From Chrysopilus asiliformis (Eukaryota; Arthropoda; Insecta; Diptera; Rhagionidae): 64,000 bases of DNA. This document shows, in pieces, positions 21,142 to 32,560 of this stretch. The stretch is from contig OZ035962.1 in the NCBI GenBank assembly GCA_964034945.1, positions 18,586,530 to 18,650,529 of the forward strand, written 5' to 3'. The translations under genes were made by a program, and so were the position numbers. Within the stretch, counting starts at the first letter, position 1; each line of letters starts with the position of its first letter. Below the pieces are notes generated by a model. That model saw only the letters and a program-made list of their open reading frames with translations. It ran no database searches and was not told where the DNA came from.

Positions 21142-22534
21142 AGTAGTCTTCTGCCAAATGGGGGAAACCCCATAAAAATCCGTTTACTGGTTTACGAGAT
21201 AGCTGGTGACGGGTTCAGAGGGAAGGGGAACTCCTGCTGCAATACATTCGCGCCTTCACAAGCATTTCAATGCAATTTGGTTACAAGGAAATATCCTTCA
21301 AAAGTTACAAGGAAACTTCCTTCTTTGATAGTTACAATCGAACGCATCTATTCTAATTTTTTTCGAAAATCGCGTAATAAACCAAATTCAATAATCTTAA
21401 TTTAAATTAATTTAAAATTTATTTAAATTAAACTTAATTTTTTTACTATTAATTGTTACTATTTTGATTCATCATCTAATTTCCCATCTACCTGTTGCGG
21501 GAGTAAGAGATCGCAATATTCCCTTGGCAAATAAGGACACACTTTTTGGGAAGAAACGATGTCAGAAAGGAAAATGTCTGGTCGTCTTACATTTTAATAG
21601 ATAATTTGGAAATTTATTTGGTACGTTAAATTTACCTTCTATAATTTATCTGACTTTAGCGAAGCTGAAGATTTCAATGTATTACTTGAAACCAAACTAA
21701 AAGTATCTATACATACCAGGTCGACATAAAAATCGAACCCGTAGGCGGCACCGTTTTATAAATGAATTACAGGTGAAAAAGAACCGGGACTTGAAATTTT
21801 CCTCATCACAATGAAGTCATAAGAACTGTAAATTGATGCCACTCGTATTTAGGTTAACAGAACATGACAAAGCAAATGGAACACACGTTAAACGAAAATG
21901 TATTGCAGTCAGCAGCCATGTGATGACACATTTAGCTCTAAGTTAAGATCAATGGTCGACAGGTGAAATTTGATTTTATTGCAACAGATCCTTGGATCGT
22001 TTAAGCCCCTGTTACATGCACAGTTTCTGTACAAATAAGACTAAGGAACAGGAAGGAACACATCAGATCAGGTAAGCTTATCATTTGATTACTTCATGAT
22101 CGGCCGTAACTTTCATTTGGTCGAACGTCTGACATTTATGGTCGATTCAGATCTCTTTTTTTGAAAGCGAGTTGCTTCTACAGCAGTACGCATTCAAGGT
22201 CTAGTAATGAATGAGAATTTTGTTATGTCTCCTTTGACAATTCCAAAGATATATTAATTAAGTTCTGCCATGCCGGAGGAAATTAACGATTCCAAAGAAA
22301 ACTCAATCGATTGTTTGTGCAGCTGCTGTAAAAAGTAAAAGGTGCATTCCGATGGGTAAAAGGTGCATTCCGATGGGTTATTGTACTAAGATTAATATAA
22401 AATTGTTATAAAAACCACTATTCTATTTTAAATCTCAATTTTGAAGCAACGGGCATGTAAATCCTTATTACAGTTGAGGACTGTAAATTCTTATTGCAGG
22501 CCGATTGTGCACACGATGTGATCCGGGCACCAAT
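21142..22534. other. Unassigned sequence
   Basis: No gene recognised. A tandem pair of GGTAAAAGGTGCATTCCGAT lies at about 22337-22375. A GGGTTCGATTTT word on the minus strand near 21735 resembles a tRNA B box, but no tRNA fold accompanies it. Confidence 0.3.
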
Positions 22535-22748
22535 CATGTATTACGACGCGTCTCTGTCTTTCGACTTCGACGCAGCTTTTAACTCTTGACTTCGCCATAT
22601 TTGCAGCTTGAAATTTCGCGGAATCGTCACTATGAATCGAACGGTGATTCTGACTGTCACTCCAGGAAATTTCAAGCTGCTGATATGGCGAAGTCAAGAG
22701 TTAAAAGCTGCGTCGAAGTCGAAAGACAGAGACGCGTCGAGATACATG
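22535..22748. mobile_element. Hairpin MITE with GACGCGTCTCTG arms
   Basis: The arms of about 80 bp begin CATGTATTACGACGCGTCTC and run through GACTTCGACGCAGC and ACTCTTGACTTCGCCATAT. The loop is about 50 bp, near 22617-22667. AAT at 22532-22534 and 22749-22751 may be the target duplication. The two opposed open frames with a shared peptide are a consequence of the hairpin. Confidence 0.7.
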
Positions 22749-22751
22749 AAT

Positions 22752-22940
22752 CCAGCCCTGGAGTAGTATTCCGTAACTTGTTTCAAGCGTTTGTTTCGAG
22801 GTAGAAGGAAAAAGAGTATTCGTGATCTCTGTTTCGCCCTGTCATTTATCCTGATCGGAACAAAGACAGCGAATATTACTTTTTCTTCCAACTCGAAACA
22901 AACGCTTGAAACAAGTTACGGAATACCATTCCTGGTCTGG
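22752..22940. mobile_element. Hairpin MITE with GTATTCCGTAACTTG arms
   Basis: Arms read CCAGCCCTGGAGTAGTATTC and, from the right, CCAGACCAGGAATGGTATTC, then both continue CGTAACTTGTTTCAAGCG. It begins right after the previous hairpin, separated by AAT only. One lone arm occurs at 14905-14965. Confidence 0.75.
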
Positions 22941-23099
22941 TGTCACTGATTCCGATTCTCGCATGGCAGTGGTTTGACTGGATCAGCTCTTGCTTTTGAT
23001 ATATCGTCATGTTACAAAATCACGAAACTGGATTTTTGGTCGTTTTGAGTTAATGTGCTGAACAGGTGCACGGAAATCATATCTGTCCTAATAAGTTAA

Positions 23100-23197
23100 A
23101 GTAGCTTGAGTCGATTTTCAGGCGAAGCCGAAGTGATCTGTGTGAAAATGCAAATACAGATCTGTTTGGCTTCGCCTGAAAATCGACTTAAGCTACG
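23100..23197. mobile_element. 98-bp hairpin MITE with TTAA duplication
   Basis: TTAA at 23096-23099 and 23198-23201. The ends are AGTAGCTTGAGTCGATTTTC and, inverted, CGTAGCTTAAGTCGATTTTC, continuing AGGCGAAGCC. The loop is near 23140. TTAA suggests piggyBac-type mobilisation, but the element is tiny. Confidence 0.7.
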
Positions 23198-23329
23198 TTA
23201 ACTTGTTAACCCAGCCAAACCACTGACTGATTCGGAATCAGCGACTTCAAATTACTAAAAAAACACTCTAATATGGGGTGCACTAAAATGCGTGTTGGTC
23301 TGGGAAAAGCGTAGAAAACCGGTAAATAC

Positions 23330-23415
23330 CTGAAAAAAAACTAGTAAAAAAAAAAAAAAAAAAATATTCAGGTGGAATTGAGAACCTTTTCCTTTTTGGA
23401 AGTCGGTTAAAAATA
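23330..23415. repeat. Poly-A/GGTTCTCAATTCC module
   Basis: A run of about 19 A, then ATTCAGGTGGAATTGAGAAC and CTTTTTGGAAGTCGGTTAAA. The same module lies inverted at 52990-53060, which indicates a dispersed repeat. Confidence 0.5.
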
Positions 23416-23464
23416 TCAGCATAAAAAAATTATTAAAAATACACAAAACTTCTTTTGCAATATT

Positions 23465-23835
23465 TAGTTTCAATTTTTTTCAATTATCTCGAGACCCGTT
23501 GAAGACACGTAAAAATCTCGAGAACGCGTTGACCTAGCGACTTCAAACTTTTTTGTGAATGAGTTTTACGAATGAGTTTTACGCGACTTCAAACTTTTTT
23601 GTGAATGAGTAGTTTTCTATCAATGTTTGGAAAAGTAACGTTAGCTAGTATAACGAGTACCTTCCCTACATTTTTTTTTAAATACAGTTTTTTGGAAAAT
23701 TTCTCAAATACTACGCGCTTTTGGGGAAAAATGAATATAATAAAATTTAAAGAATATCAAATTTTTCACATGTTTTGCTTTAACGGCTTTTACGTATCTC
23801 TAACGGTTCTCAACATATTTCACAAAATACACTAC
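23465..23835 (-). repeat. Family B repeat, copy 4
   Basis: Minus-strand match to 20258-20705, with a short local duplication of GCGACTTCAAACTTTTTTGT at 23540 and 23582. The CTGT run is absent. Confidence 0.6.
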
Positions 23836-25102
23836 CCGTAAAAAAACCTGGTCAGTTCACATATTTTTTAACGTTTTCACATATTTTCAAAATATCCCAC
23901 ATGTGTTGAACTCGTGCTTCAATAAAAAGTTTACCGACCTCAGTTAGTTCCTGTTCTTATCCTATTATAGGGAACATCCATCCGTGTAGGTCAATACCTT
24001 TTTATGTTTTCATAAAAAGGAAATACCTGCCCACTTTTTCACATCGAAGCTTATGTCGAGATGATATATCAGATTGGCTTCAAAAATGTTTTTTTTTTCA
24101 GGTGTTAATTTAATGCAGCGTCGATTGTTAGGAAGGAATGAAGAACAATATCATCCAGTCGATTAATCAGGCGCCAACATCTTGAAGTTTGTATGCGCGC
24201 CTAAATGTGTCTCTTCATAACTATTTCACCAAATGTCTAAATGTTAACCACAATTGTGTTTGTGAACCATAAAGGGGTAAATCGTTTCACGGTTTTCGGG
24301 GCTCATTTTTATATGAAAAATTGATTTATTTGTAGATATTTCTATTTAAAAACAATAGGGCAGAACGAATATATTCTATCGCAGTAACGCGACTATTTCA
24401 TGAAGAGCAAATTTACATGGGAAAATTTATTGAACGGGTTCTCATAAACAATATACTAAAAAAATCTATTCATACATTTATAAATACATAAACTGTAGTT
24501 TAAACGAAATAAAATCGCCAAACATTTGTGAGGTATCTACAGATTTTTCTAGCAAATATCACTGAAATGTGTATAATACCGGAGGTAATTCAAAAATTTT
24601 CCAAGAAAAAACAATACTTTCCGGAGAAGAAGAAAGTAATAATTGTCAGATACTTTTTTGTGTTTTGCTAATAAATCTAATCTTACTTTTTTCCATAGTA
24701 ATGTCATTTACTATCATTCTGATAAAACACAGTATGCGATTTTCGATGTTTTTTTAAAAGCCAGAATTGTCAAGATCGAAACAAAAAAAACATTTCCATT
24801 TTTTTTTTTCTGGGAATCACGCGAAAATGGCTCCACTTATCTGGATTAGTTTTGTGCATTTACGCGTAAACAATAAATCATAACATCCGTAAAAGATTTG
24901 GGAACAATAATTGTTTACGTAAAAAATAGTAAAGAATCGTAAAGTATCGTAATTAATGTAAACTATCGCTAATAAATAGCTGTTTTATGTCAGAAGCCAT
25001 TTCTGAGTTTTGTTATGTAAGTAAAAAACAATTATTGAAGGCGTTTAGTTTTTTTCAGTCAGTAGTTAAAGTCTGGAAGAGATCAATTTTCGTTGTAATA
25101 AG
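23836..25102. other. Unassigned AT-rich sequence
   Basis: No gene recognised. ATACACTACCCGTAAAAAAA at 23827 resembles a Tc1/mariner-like terminus, but no partner end was found. A TTTACGCGTAAA-rich tract at 24850-24965 resembles 955-1087. Confidence 0.3.
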
Positions 25103-25104
25103 TA

Positions 25105-25376
25105 CACTCAGAAAAATGGAGGCTAACTCGACGACCTATATACGGCGTAATTGGCCTCGGGCAGGCGCGCGTTCGCCTGCATGTGGGCAAGTAAAACTGA
25201 GTTGACCTGTGGTCGGAGAAATTCTGAAATTAAGCCACCAGCAGGTGAAGTAGGGCACTGGGAGCTGCACGAGTTGACCTTAGATAGGTTAACTCTGACC
25301 GCTAGCTGGCTTATAGACACCTCTGTAAGGTCAGAGTTAACCTGACAAAAAGTTGACCTGGACATTTTTCTGAGTG
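25105..25376. mobile_element. GC-rich TA-flanked MITE (Tc1/mariner-like ends)
   Basis: TA at 25103-25104 and 25377-25378 brackets CACTCAGAAAAATG and its inverted copy. The 272-bp interior is clearly GC-richer than its surroundings and repeats GAGTTGACCT, GGTTAACTCTGACC and inverted GGTCAGAGTTAACC. Several overlapping frames on both strands are open here because of the higher GC. CACT-starting ends with a TA target fit Tc1/mariner-type MITEs. Confidence 0.75.
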
Positions 25377-25465
25377 TATAATTATATAATTGGTAGACCA
25401 AACTGCAGTTACATTCACTTTAAAATAGTAAATAATTTTTGAAGAATTTTTTTACTCGAAGAAAA

Positions 25466-26270
25466 ATCTGTCTGTCGTGATGTTTATCTGTCGGTCTGTC
25501 TGTCTGTCGATCTGTCTGTCGGTCTGTCTGTCTGTCGGTCTGTCTGTCGGTCTGTCGGTCGGTCTGTCTGTCGGTCTGTCTGTCGGTCTGTCTGTCGGTC
25601 TGTCTGTCGGTCTGTCTGTCGGTCTGTCTGTCGGTCTGTCTGTCGGTCTGTCTGTCTGTCGGTCTGTCTGTCGGTCTGTCTGTCTGTCGGTCTGTCTGTC
25701 GGTCTGTCTGTCTGTCGGTCTGTCTGTCGATCTGTCTGTCGATCTGTCTGTCGGTCTGTCTGTCTGTCTTTCTGTCGGTCTGTCTGTCGGTCTATCTGTC
25801 GGTCTTTCTGTCCGTGTATCTGTCGGTCTGTTTGTCAGTGTATCTCTCGGTCTGTCTGTTTGTATATCCGTCGGTCAGTCGGTATACTGGTCTGTTCATT
25901 TTACGTGTTTTAAATAATTCAAAAACGCATTGAGCTAGCGGCTTGAAATTTCTTCTAAATGAGTTTTACCAACATCGTAGTTTGCTATCAACTTTTGGAT
26001 AAGTAACGTTAGATTGGATTTATTTCTGAAAAATTAACATTTTGTGAAAATTTCTCGAAAACTATGCGCTTTTCAAAAAAATGCTTACAACAAAATTCAA
26101 AGAAAATAAAATTTCCTGCATTTTTTCCCTTGACGGTTTTTACGTATCTTTAAAGCTTATCGAGATATTTGTAAAAATATTATGTTTTACATATTTTTTT
26201 TCGAAAATAAATATTGCAGACGAAAGTTTTGTGTTGATCACAACTGATATTTTCTGATGGAATAATAGTT
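25466..26270 (-). repeat. Family B repeat, copy 5, with expanded microsatellite
   Basis: Minus-strand copy. After the tetranucleotide tract come TTTAAATAATTCAAAAACGC, AGTAACGTTAGATTGG, TTCTCGAAAACTATGCGC and the end module GTTTTGTGTTGATCACAACT. Confidence 0.7.
25468..25890 (+). repeat. (CTGT)n/(CGGT)n microsatellite, about 420 bp
   Basis: Almost uninterrupted CTGT, with GGTCTGTCTGTC as a higher-order 12-bp unit over much of it. Degeneration increases after about 25770. The 146-residue frame across it (repeating LSVGLSVG) exists because no phase of the repeat contains a stop codon. It is not a gene. Confidence 0.9.
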
Positions 26271-28789
26271 GTTAATTTCCGGAGGTTTTTTTTTCTACTA
26301 TTGTTAATCAAACTGTCTTTGGTTTTCAGATACTTGTTGCACATTTATTTCATTAAATTTACTGCAGTTTTGCCTGAAAATAAATGTCTATCTTGATTAT
26401 ATCATAAAATAAACACAATTTAGTAATTTAAAGAGTAGGAAATCATTACATTCCAAATCCCGACCTTTTTGCCAGTTAGGCAGACAACACATTAGTTTTC
26501 TAAACGCGGCTAAGAAATAGCAGATGCAGGTTATCCAACCGTCTCTACATTGTCGGTATCTCAATATCTGCTCATGTGTTTGCACGTTAGAGGTAAGTTA
26601 TACTGCGTATATCCGAATGCATTCTTCCTGTGGAAAACATACCCACTTAGTATTCGAAGTGACCAGCTTACGCATGAGGTGCATTAAATTAATGGATTTC
26701 GTTGGGTCCCTCATATCCAATCCATTTGGTATGAAGGCATGTGAGAAAGCGACTTCTTCCTTTCAGTTTTTCTTCAAGTTAGTTTTTTTTAGTTTTTTTT
26801 TGTTTTCGATTGATGCCAATGTTTCTCATACAACTATGCTACGTTGGTAGGCACAAAGCCTTAGCGCATTCATTTTAACCATCGCCTGTAAGATGACGAT
26901 TGCCAAGGTGGGTTTTATAGTTACTCTCCACATACAATAAATGGCTTTAATTTAAACCTAATAAGAAGTCTTTTGTTGGACTTGACTTCAAGTGCAGGCA
27001 ATGCACAACTGTTCAAAACTAAATGCAATCAAAGAGTTTAATAAAAAAAAAGAGTTTCTTCGTCTTATCATGTAATTGCGCATTTGTCAGATGGCTGCCA
27101 TCCGGAAGTTAATTTGTTATATTTGTTAAAGGATAAGAACTAAGGGTCAGTTGTGTTCTCCCTAATATGACATGTTGATAAAAAAAAATCCACAAAATAA
27201 CTGAAAATCGGGTTTTTTTTATTATAAAAATGGAAATCAAATTGGATTCCTTTTCTGGTGAAATAATAAAGTGGTTTTACAAACTTTACAAAACTAAGTT
27301 AGAATACCATTTTACAAAACCAACATTTGTTCAATTCTAAAATCTAAATCTATACTGCTAGACTGCTAGACTTTTAAAAACCCTTAAAAAAAATTCACAA
27401 TTTTGCAGACTTTCCGCAAAAAGTTTTGGCTTCCAAAAGATTAAAATAAAGAACGGCAAATTCACTTAAATTCACATTCAACACGCTTTTGATTATTTCA
27501 ATTCTTATCTTATAATATGTCTGGAGCAATACGTTTAATTTCTTATCTAGGATATCATGGAATTCACAAATGCTAACGGGTAAAGTCTGCAACAGCATTG
27601 AATGTATGAACTTTTAACACGATTTTTCACCTTTTTGCAATCTATCTCAAGCAGGAAATTTTAAAGTCCAAAAAACCACCAACTTTAAATAAGATTAAAG
27701 TAATGACGCTATGCCCATACCGTTGTATTTGTAAGTTTTTTGGTGGGGTTGTAGTACTGCTAGAATGAAAAGGGTTTTTATATATTAGACTAGTAGAAGA
27801 CCATATGCATAGATTTTCGTGTCGAAAATCATTTGTCCTAGGCAATAAATATGCACGGCGGACACACAAGGTTTAACAGAATCGTACACGTAACCCATAA
27901 CTTAAGTAGCGGGCAAAGAAAACGTAAAAAATGAAAAATTCAGGATAAAAAGAACCCACAGATCCTGTTAAGTTACGAAAGTCGAGAAATATATGAAGAA
28001 AAGGACATGACACGTCAGAATTATAAAAAAAAACATTCTAGGTAGGTAGAAAAAATTCCGTGAAAATCTAGACACGCAAAGTAATCGCCCTAAGACACGT
28101 TAGCCATAGCCAGCGACTCATTATAATTGAACAATAAATATAATACGAACGAAAAAAGGATTTTTTTTGTGTTATCGTTAACTGGTATAAATTCTTTCAA
28201 TTATATTTAAATTTCAGTGTTCTAATTTTTAATCATTGAGTAATTTTCAATTTCCTTAAATTATGAAAAAAATGGAGTATTAGACAAGGTGGGCGAAGCC
28301 AAACTGCAGTCGAGGGTTTATTTTAAAGCTGAGATGAATATTTACCAGATGAATGTTTAACAATTGTGGTTATTTTAGAAATTATTTTGTTATTAACGGG
28401 AATAGAAAAATTTGAAAATTTACAAAACCAAAGCAGAAACAATTCCCATCACGTTAACATTATATTACCTTTAAAATTGTCATATTTAGTCAACTGAAAA
28501 AGGAAAACTTGAACTCCCACAACACGCTTTTATAAGTTTTTAAAACTTTGGAAAAAAATGTTGCTTTGGAAAAAAAATAAAATATCAGTCTCAATACAAT
28601 TTTCAACATCTAACAATAAAGTTAAAGTGTGAATCTCATCAGGAAAAAATCCCCTTTCATTTTCTGCTATTTTTACATAAATCTCGCCTAATTTCATGTC
28701 CTGCCAAAAAAATGTCTCGTGGAGGCAGCATTTTCCAAGATTATTCGTAATTACTTTGACAAAATGTTCGAAAAAATCTGGTTATACTT
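26271..28789. other. Unassigned low-repeat sequence
   Basis: About 2.5 kb without a recognised gene, RNA or repeat. A 108-residue frame at 26524-26850 lacks domains and ends in low-complexity F/S. Possible intronic or intergenic sequence. Confidence 0.3.
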
Positions 28790-29078
28790 AGTTTTTGCGC
28801 TATGTTACTCTTTCGCGGGAAAACTACTGAACCGATTGGCCTGAAATTTTGCATAGATGTTCGTCGGGGGTCCAGCCCCAACATAGACCTATTAAAAAGT
28901 AGCCCGAGAGGTGGGGAGTAAGGGGAGGGGGTAAAGTGGTTTCGAAACTTAGCTCTTCCTCAATGTTACCCTTTCGCGGGGAAACTACCAAGCCGATTGG
29001 CCTGAAGTTTAGCTCCAACATAGACCATAAAAAAAAATTGAAAAAACTTGACCCGGCAACGACGGGTATGCAAGCTAG
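28790..29078 (+). mobile_element. Helitron-like non-autonomous element, copy 1
   Basis: The 3' end reads CCCGGCAACGACGGGTATGC then AAGCTAG, followed by T. A short CCCG...CGGG hairpin about a dozen bases before CTAG fits the Helitron 3' rule (hairpin, then CTRR, then T). The body holds about 1.8 copies of a unit of about 160 bp containing TTTCGCGGGGAAACTACC-type sequence (28811 and 28972). Two further copies lie at 32126-32560 and 42635-43100 in the other orientation. The 5' end is not clear. Confidence 0.65.
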
Positions 29079-29159
29079 TTTCCTATATGATAAGCCGCCG
29101 GTTCACCAAAATCACCAAGCCGTGATTTTGTTTTTGTTTTTCTTGTTTTGATAGTTGAC

Positions 29160-29290
29160 AGTTCATTTGCGCCTTCGGATTCGGCCAATCTGCGACTTAA
29201 TTTTGGCCGAAACCGAAGTTTGGCTGAAGCCGAAGTTTGGCCAAAGGTGTGATTTATAGCCGAAGGTATCCGAAGCCGATTATTCAGTCG
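29160..29290. repeat. Degenerate GCCGAAG short repeats
   Basis: GGCCGAAACCGAAGTTTGGC, GCTGAAGCCGAAGTTTGGCC and similar words repeat irregularly, with inverted copies. Simple-repeat-like, non-coding. Confidence 0.5.
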
Positions 29291-29427
29291 GACTATAGTC
29301 ATAACATCTAATCTTTTATACTAGTATAACAATATATAATTATCATAACTTTTGAAATGATTGAGCTAGAGACTTGAAATTTTGTACAGTTGCGTTTCGC
29401 GCAACTGGCTAGGCAAAGTTCTTGAAC

Positions 29428-29960
29428 GGGTAAAATCGGACCATTCCTTCTCCCCTCCCTCACAAAAACGAAAGAGTTTTGTGCAATTATCTCGAAAACG
29501 GTAAGTCGTATTGAAAAATTTTTAAAGGTAAAATGTGTTAAAATGTGCTTATAACAATCAAGATTTTACATAACTCCTCCATACATAAAAATTCAACGGG
29601 ACCATTGGTTTCCCCCGCCTCCCATACAAATGGAATACTTTTCTCCTGTTTTCTCGAAAACTGTGCATCGTATCGAAAAAATTATAAAGATCAAATGTGT
29701 TCAGAATATGATTTTACATCACTTATCTATACATTAAAACTCAGTTGGACCACTCCTTCTCCTCTCCCCCATACAAATCGTACTTTTTTTTATATTCTCG
29801 AAAACGGTTAGTCGTATTGAAAAATTCATAAAGATCAAATTTGTTTAGAGTATGATTTTGCATAACCGTTCCATACATAAAAATCCAGTCGGACCATTCC
29901 TTTCCCCTCTGCCATATAAATGTATTTTTTTAATTGATTGGCTTTTGGCAATTGTAGCTT
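29428..29960 (+). repeat. Tandem repeat, about 3.5 units of ~145-170 bp
   Basis: Units start at about 29428, 29597, 29743 and 29888. Each has GGACCAT, a CCTCTCCC-rich block, CATACAAAT, TCTCGAAAACGGT, CGTATTGAAAAATT and CCATACATAAAAATYCA. The last unit is cut by ATTGGCTTTTGGCAATTGTAGC, which resembles the stem-loop end of the DINE-1-like family. The preceding 29345-29427 (GAGCTAGAGACTTGAAATTT) also resembles that family, so this may be a related element with amplified interior. Confidence 0.7.
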
Positions 29961-31881
29961 TTCTTAGTTTTTCTGTTTTGCAAACCTAATTTGCATTCCA
30001 ACCAAGTGGAGTAGAAATCAAATTAGTCTAGCAACCACCTTAAAATACACTATTAGTAACGTAAGTCAAGCATTTTAAAACTCCCAAAAAGGACAAATAA
30101 CCTAGAAATAAAATTCCTTGCCAAATGCTTCTAAATACTATTCGGGAAACGCTAAATTATCGAATTGCAATTGTCGTTTCCAAGACTGGCATTCGATAGA
30201 CCAGACCACAGCAATTTTAGATTGAAAAATGTTCACCTGTGCAGACTACTCTATTCTATTCTATATGTACAAAAGTATGTGATATTTGTCTGTCTCAGAG
30301 ATATGGAAGAGACTTCTTAACAATCGGTCTTAGCAATTATTCAGATTCTTTCTCTCATTACACTTTTCCGGTTTTTCATTTAACACTTAACACATTGCAC
30401 ACGTCGACATAAGAGGATTTTTCTCAATTCTATATGAAAGATGGAATTCCTTACATTAAGGTACGTGTAGAGGTACCGCACGTATCCCAAGTGAGTGACA
30501 ATTGCAAAAAATTTCTTACCACAAAAGTCTGCTTTTTGGCACTTGAAAAAATAATGAAAATCTTCATTTTTTTTTCGTCGTGTTTTGTTTTTGACGCGTC
30601 TCTGTGCATCCTTTAAAAATGGTGACAAAAGCGAAAAACCAAAAAATCATCAGATAGGAAAAAATTATTTAAAAAAACCGAGTGCACTGAAAGGACGGCA
30701 CTTGTTCTAACGAACTCTTTTACATATTTTTGAGATATGATGAAGCCACGAATGCTTCCTTAAGCGCATAGAATGCCAAGTGTATCACTGGTGTGAGCTG
30801 TTGTGGAGTGATGTGATCACATTCAAGGGCTCCAACGACATAGAGATAGCGTAAATGGCTGTGGAATGAAAGGAAGCAAGGACCTACAACATAATCGCCC
30901 CCGTAATCATTATCTTAAGCGTTTATAAAGGTGCACTGGCTATGTATAACTGGACGTATATATAAATATAAGAGCGCTGAGGCACTTGTATTTATGCTCA
31001 TATCACCCTATTCCCATAGAAACCAGTATTTTCTGTGAATTTTTTTCATAGGCGAAGTGCTTTCCAGATTTCTATACGCTGCTGTTAAATAATGTCTACA
31101 TAGCCTCAACCCAAGGGTATTCATGAAAAAACTGAGTGAGGAAAGCTGACTGAATGGCAGAAAAAAAAATCATTATTTTGAGAAGAATGTCATCCTGCTA
31201 CTATATGCACTTCAAAGATGGATGGATATAAAGATACACGCATATATTGTAGATCATAGATATACTGGTGTGTCTAGATGGCTATTAACATTGCATTGCA
31301 TATACTGACTGATGGTGTATGATACTGATGAGGACACTTAGAATGTCGACACGGAAGACTGAATGGTGTGTGCATATTTCGCCCCACCCGCCCCATGTAT
31401 GTATTTATGTCTGTATGCACGTATGCCCACCCTTAGTGTACTTTTAAAACGTGCAAATATGATGCGGTAGCAACGATGGTTAAACTGATAGCATTTGATA
31501 ATATAGTCACCTTGTTCACAAGATTTTAATTATTCAAATCAGTCTACGCTTTTTAGTCTGCAACTTTTATGAAATGAAAGCCCTTGGCATAGATTATAAA
31601 TGAAGGCGCAAAGACTTCTTAGGCAATGTTTAATGAGTTTTCACTTTAATTAAAACTCTGAATATATCATATAAATTTATGCCCACTATACCATTACCAG
31701 CAGCAGACCGCATTCACGTCCATTTAAATTGGATAAAAATTATTTACGAATTTTTGATAAAAATTTGCTGAATAATAGTGTAGGTATTATATAGTAAGTA
31801 TTTCAAAAGTGAGAAATAATTATACTTTTCTAAAGTTTGTTATTTGAAAGCCATATTTTTGGATACTTTAGCTTTTTCAGC
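29961..31881. other. Unassigned low-repeat sequence
   Basis: No gene recognised. ATGTATGTATTTATGTCTGTATG at 31395 and GGATGGATATAAAGATACACG at 31220 are dipteran-looking low-complexity words. Possible non-coding host sequence. Confidence 0.3.
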
Positions 31882-31883
31882 TA

Positions 31884-32016
31884 CAGTACACTCGCGATTA
31901 TATGAACATGAAATTTTAAGCTGTTCATATAACAGAGCATGTAATCTCAAATATTTTCTATGCGTTTAATACAGCCGTTCATATAATAAAACGCTCATAT
32001 AATCGCGAGTCTACTG
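31884..32016. mobile_element. pogo-like MITE
   Basis: TA at 31882-31883 and 32017-32018. The ends read CAGTACACTCGCGATTATAT and, from the right, CAGTAGACTCGCGATTATAT. CAGT...GCGATTATATGA ends with a TA target are typical of insect pogo-like non-autonomous elements. The interior contains further inverted GTTCATATAA copies. Confidence 0.8.
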
Positions 32017-32125
32017 TAAGTTAGAACAACTCTTGTGTAGAAGATAATCCGGACCAGCCGACCGCTTTTATTTTGTTTATTTTGCTGGACAAGGTAATTA
32101 TACACCACATTTATTTTATTATTCA

Positions 32126-32560
32126 CTAGCTTGCATACCCGTCGTTGCCGGGTTAAGTTTTTTCATTTTTTTTTTTGATGGTCTATGTTGGAGCTAAACT
32201 TCAGGCCAATCGGCTCGGTAGTTTCCCCGCGAAAGGGTAACATAGAGGAAGAGCTAAGTTTCGAGATCACTTTACCCCCTTCCCTTACTCCCCCACCTCT
32301 CGGGCTACTTTTAAATGGGCCTATGTTGGGGCTGGACCCCCGACGAACATCTATGCCAAATTTCAGGCCAATCGGCTCGGTAGTTTCCCCGCGAAAGGGT
32401 AACATAGCGCAAAAACTAAGTTTCGAGATCACTTTACCCCCTCCCCTTACTACCCCACCCGTCGCGGTACTTTTCCGTATGCCTATGTTGGAACCAGAAC
32501 TACCACAGACATTCATGTCAAATTTCAAATCAACCGAAAAACGACGAGTATGCATCGAAT
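32126..32560 (-). mobile_element. Helitron-like non-autonomous element, copy 2
   Basis: CTAGCTTGCATACCCGTCGT then TGCCGGG at 32126-32153 is the minus-strand 3' end (hairpin plus CTAG, with T next on that strand). The body has tandem units with GCGAAAGGGTAACATAG at 32229 and 32391, a period of 162 bp. Open frames of 127-130 residues run on both strands, a by-product of the GC-rich repeat. Confidence 0.7.

Noticed and set aside
21715..21775. GGGTTCGATTTT word on the minus strand, like a tRNA B box
   Set aside because: No A box, anticodon arm or acceptor stem at the right distance.
23827..23860. ACACTACCCGTAAAAAAAC resembling a Tc1/mariner terminus
   Set aside because: No inverted partner or TA-flanked second end was found within a few kilobases.
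25468..25890. CRISPR-like regular spacing of repeats
   Set aside because: Units are contiguous tetranucleotides with no unique spacers, and the context is a eukaryotic genome full of transposons.
25477..25917. 146-residue repetitive open frame
   Set aside because: Same cause: a stop-free tetranucleotide tract inside a family B repeat.
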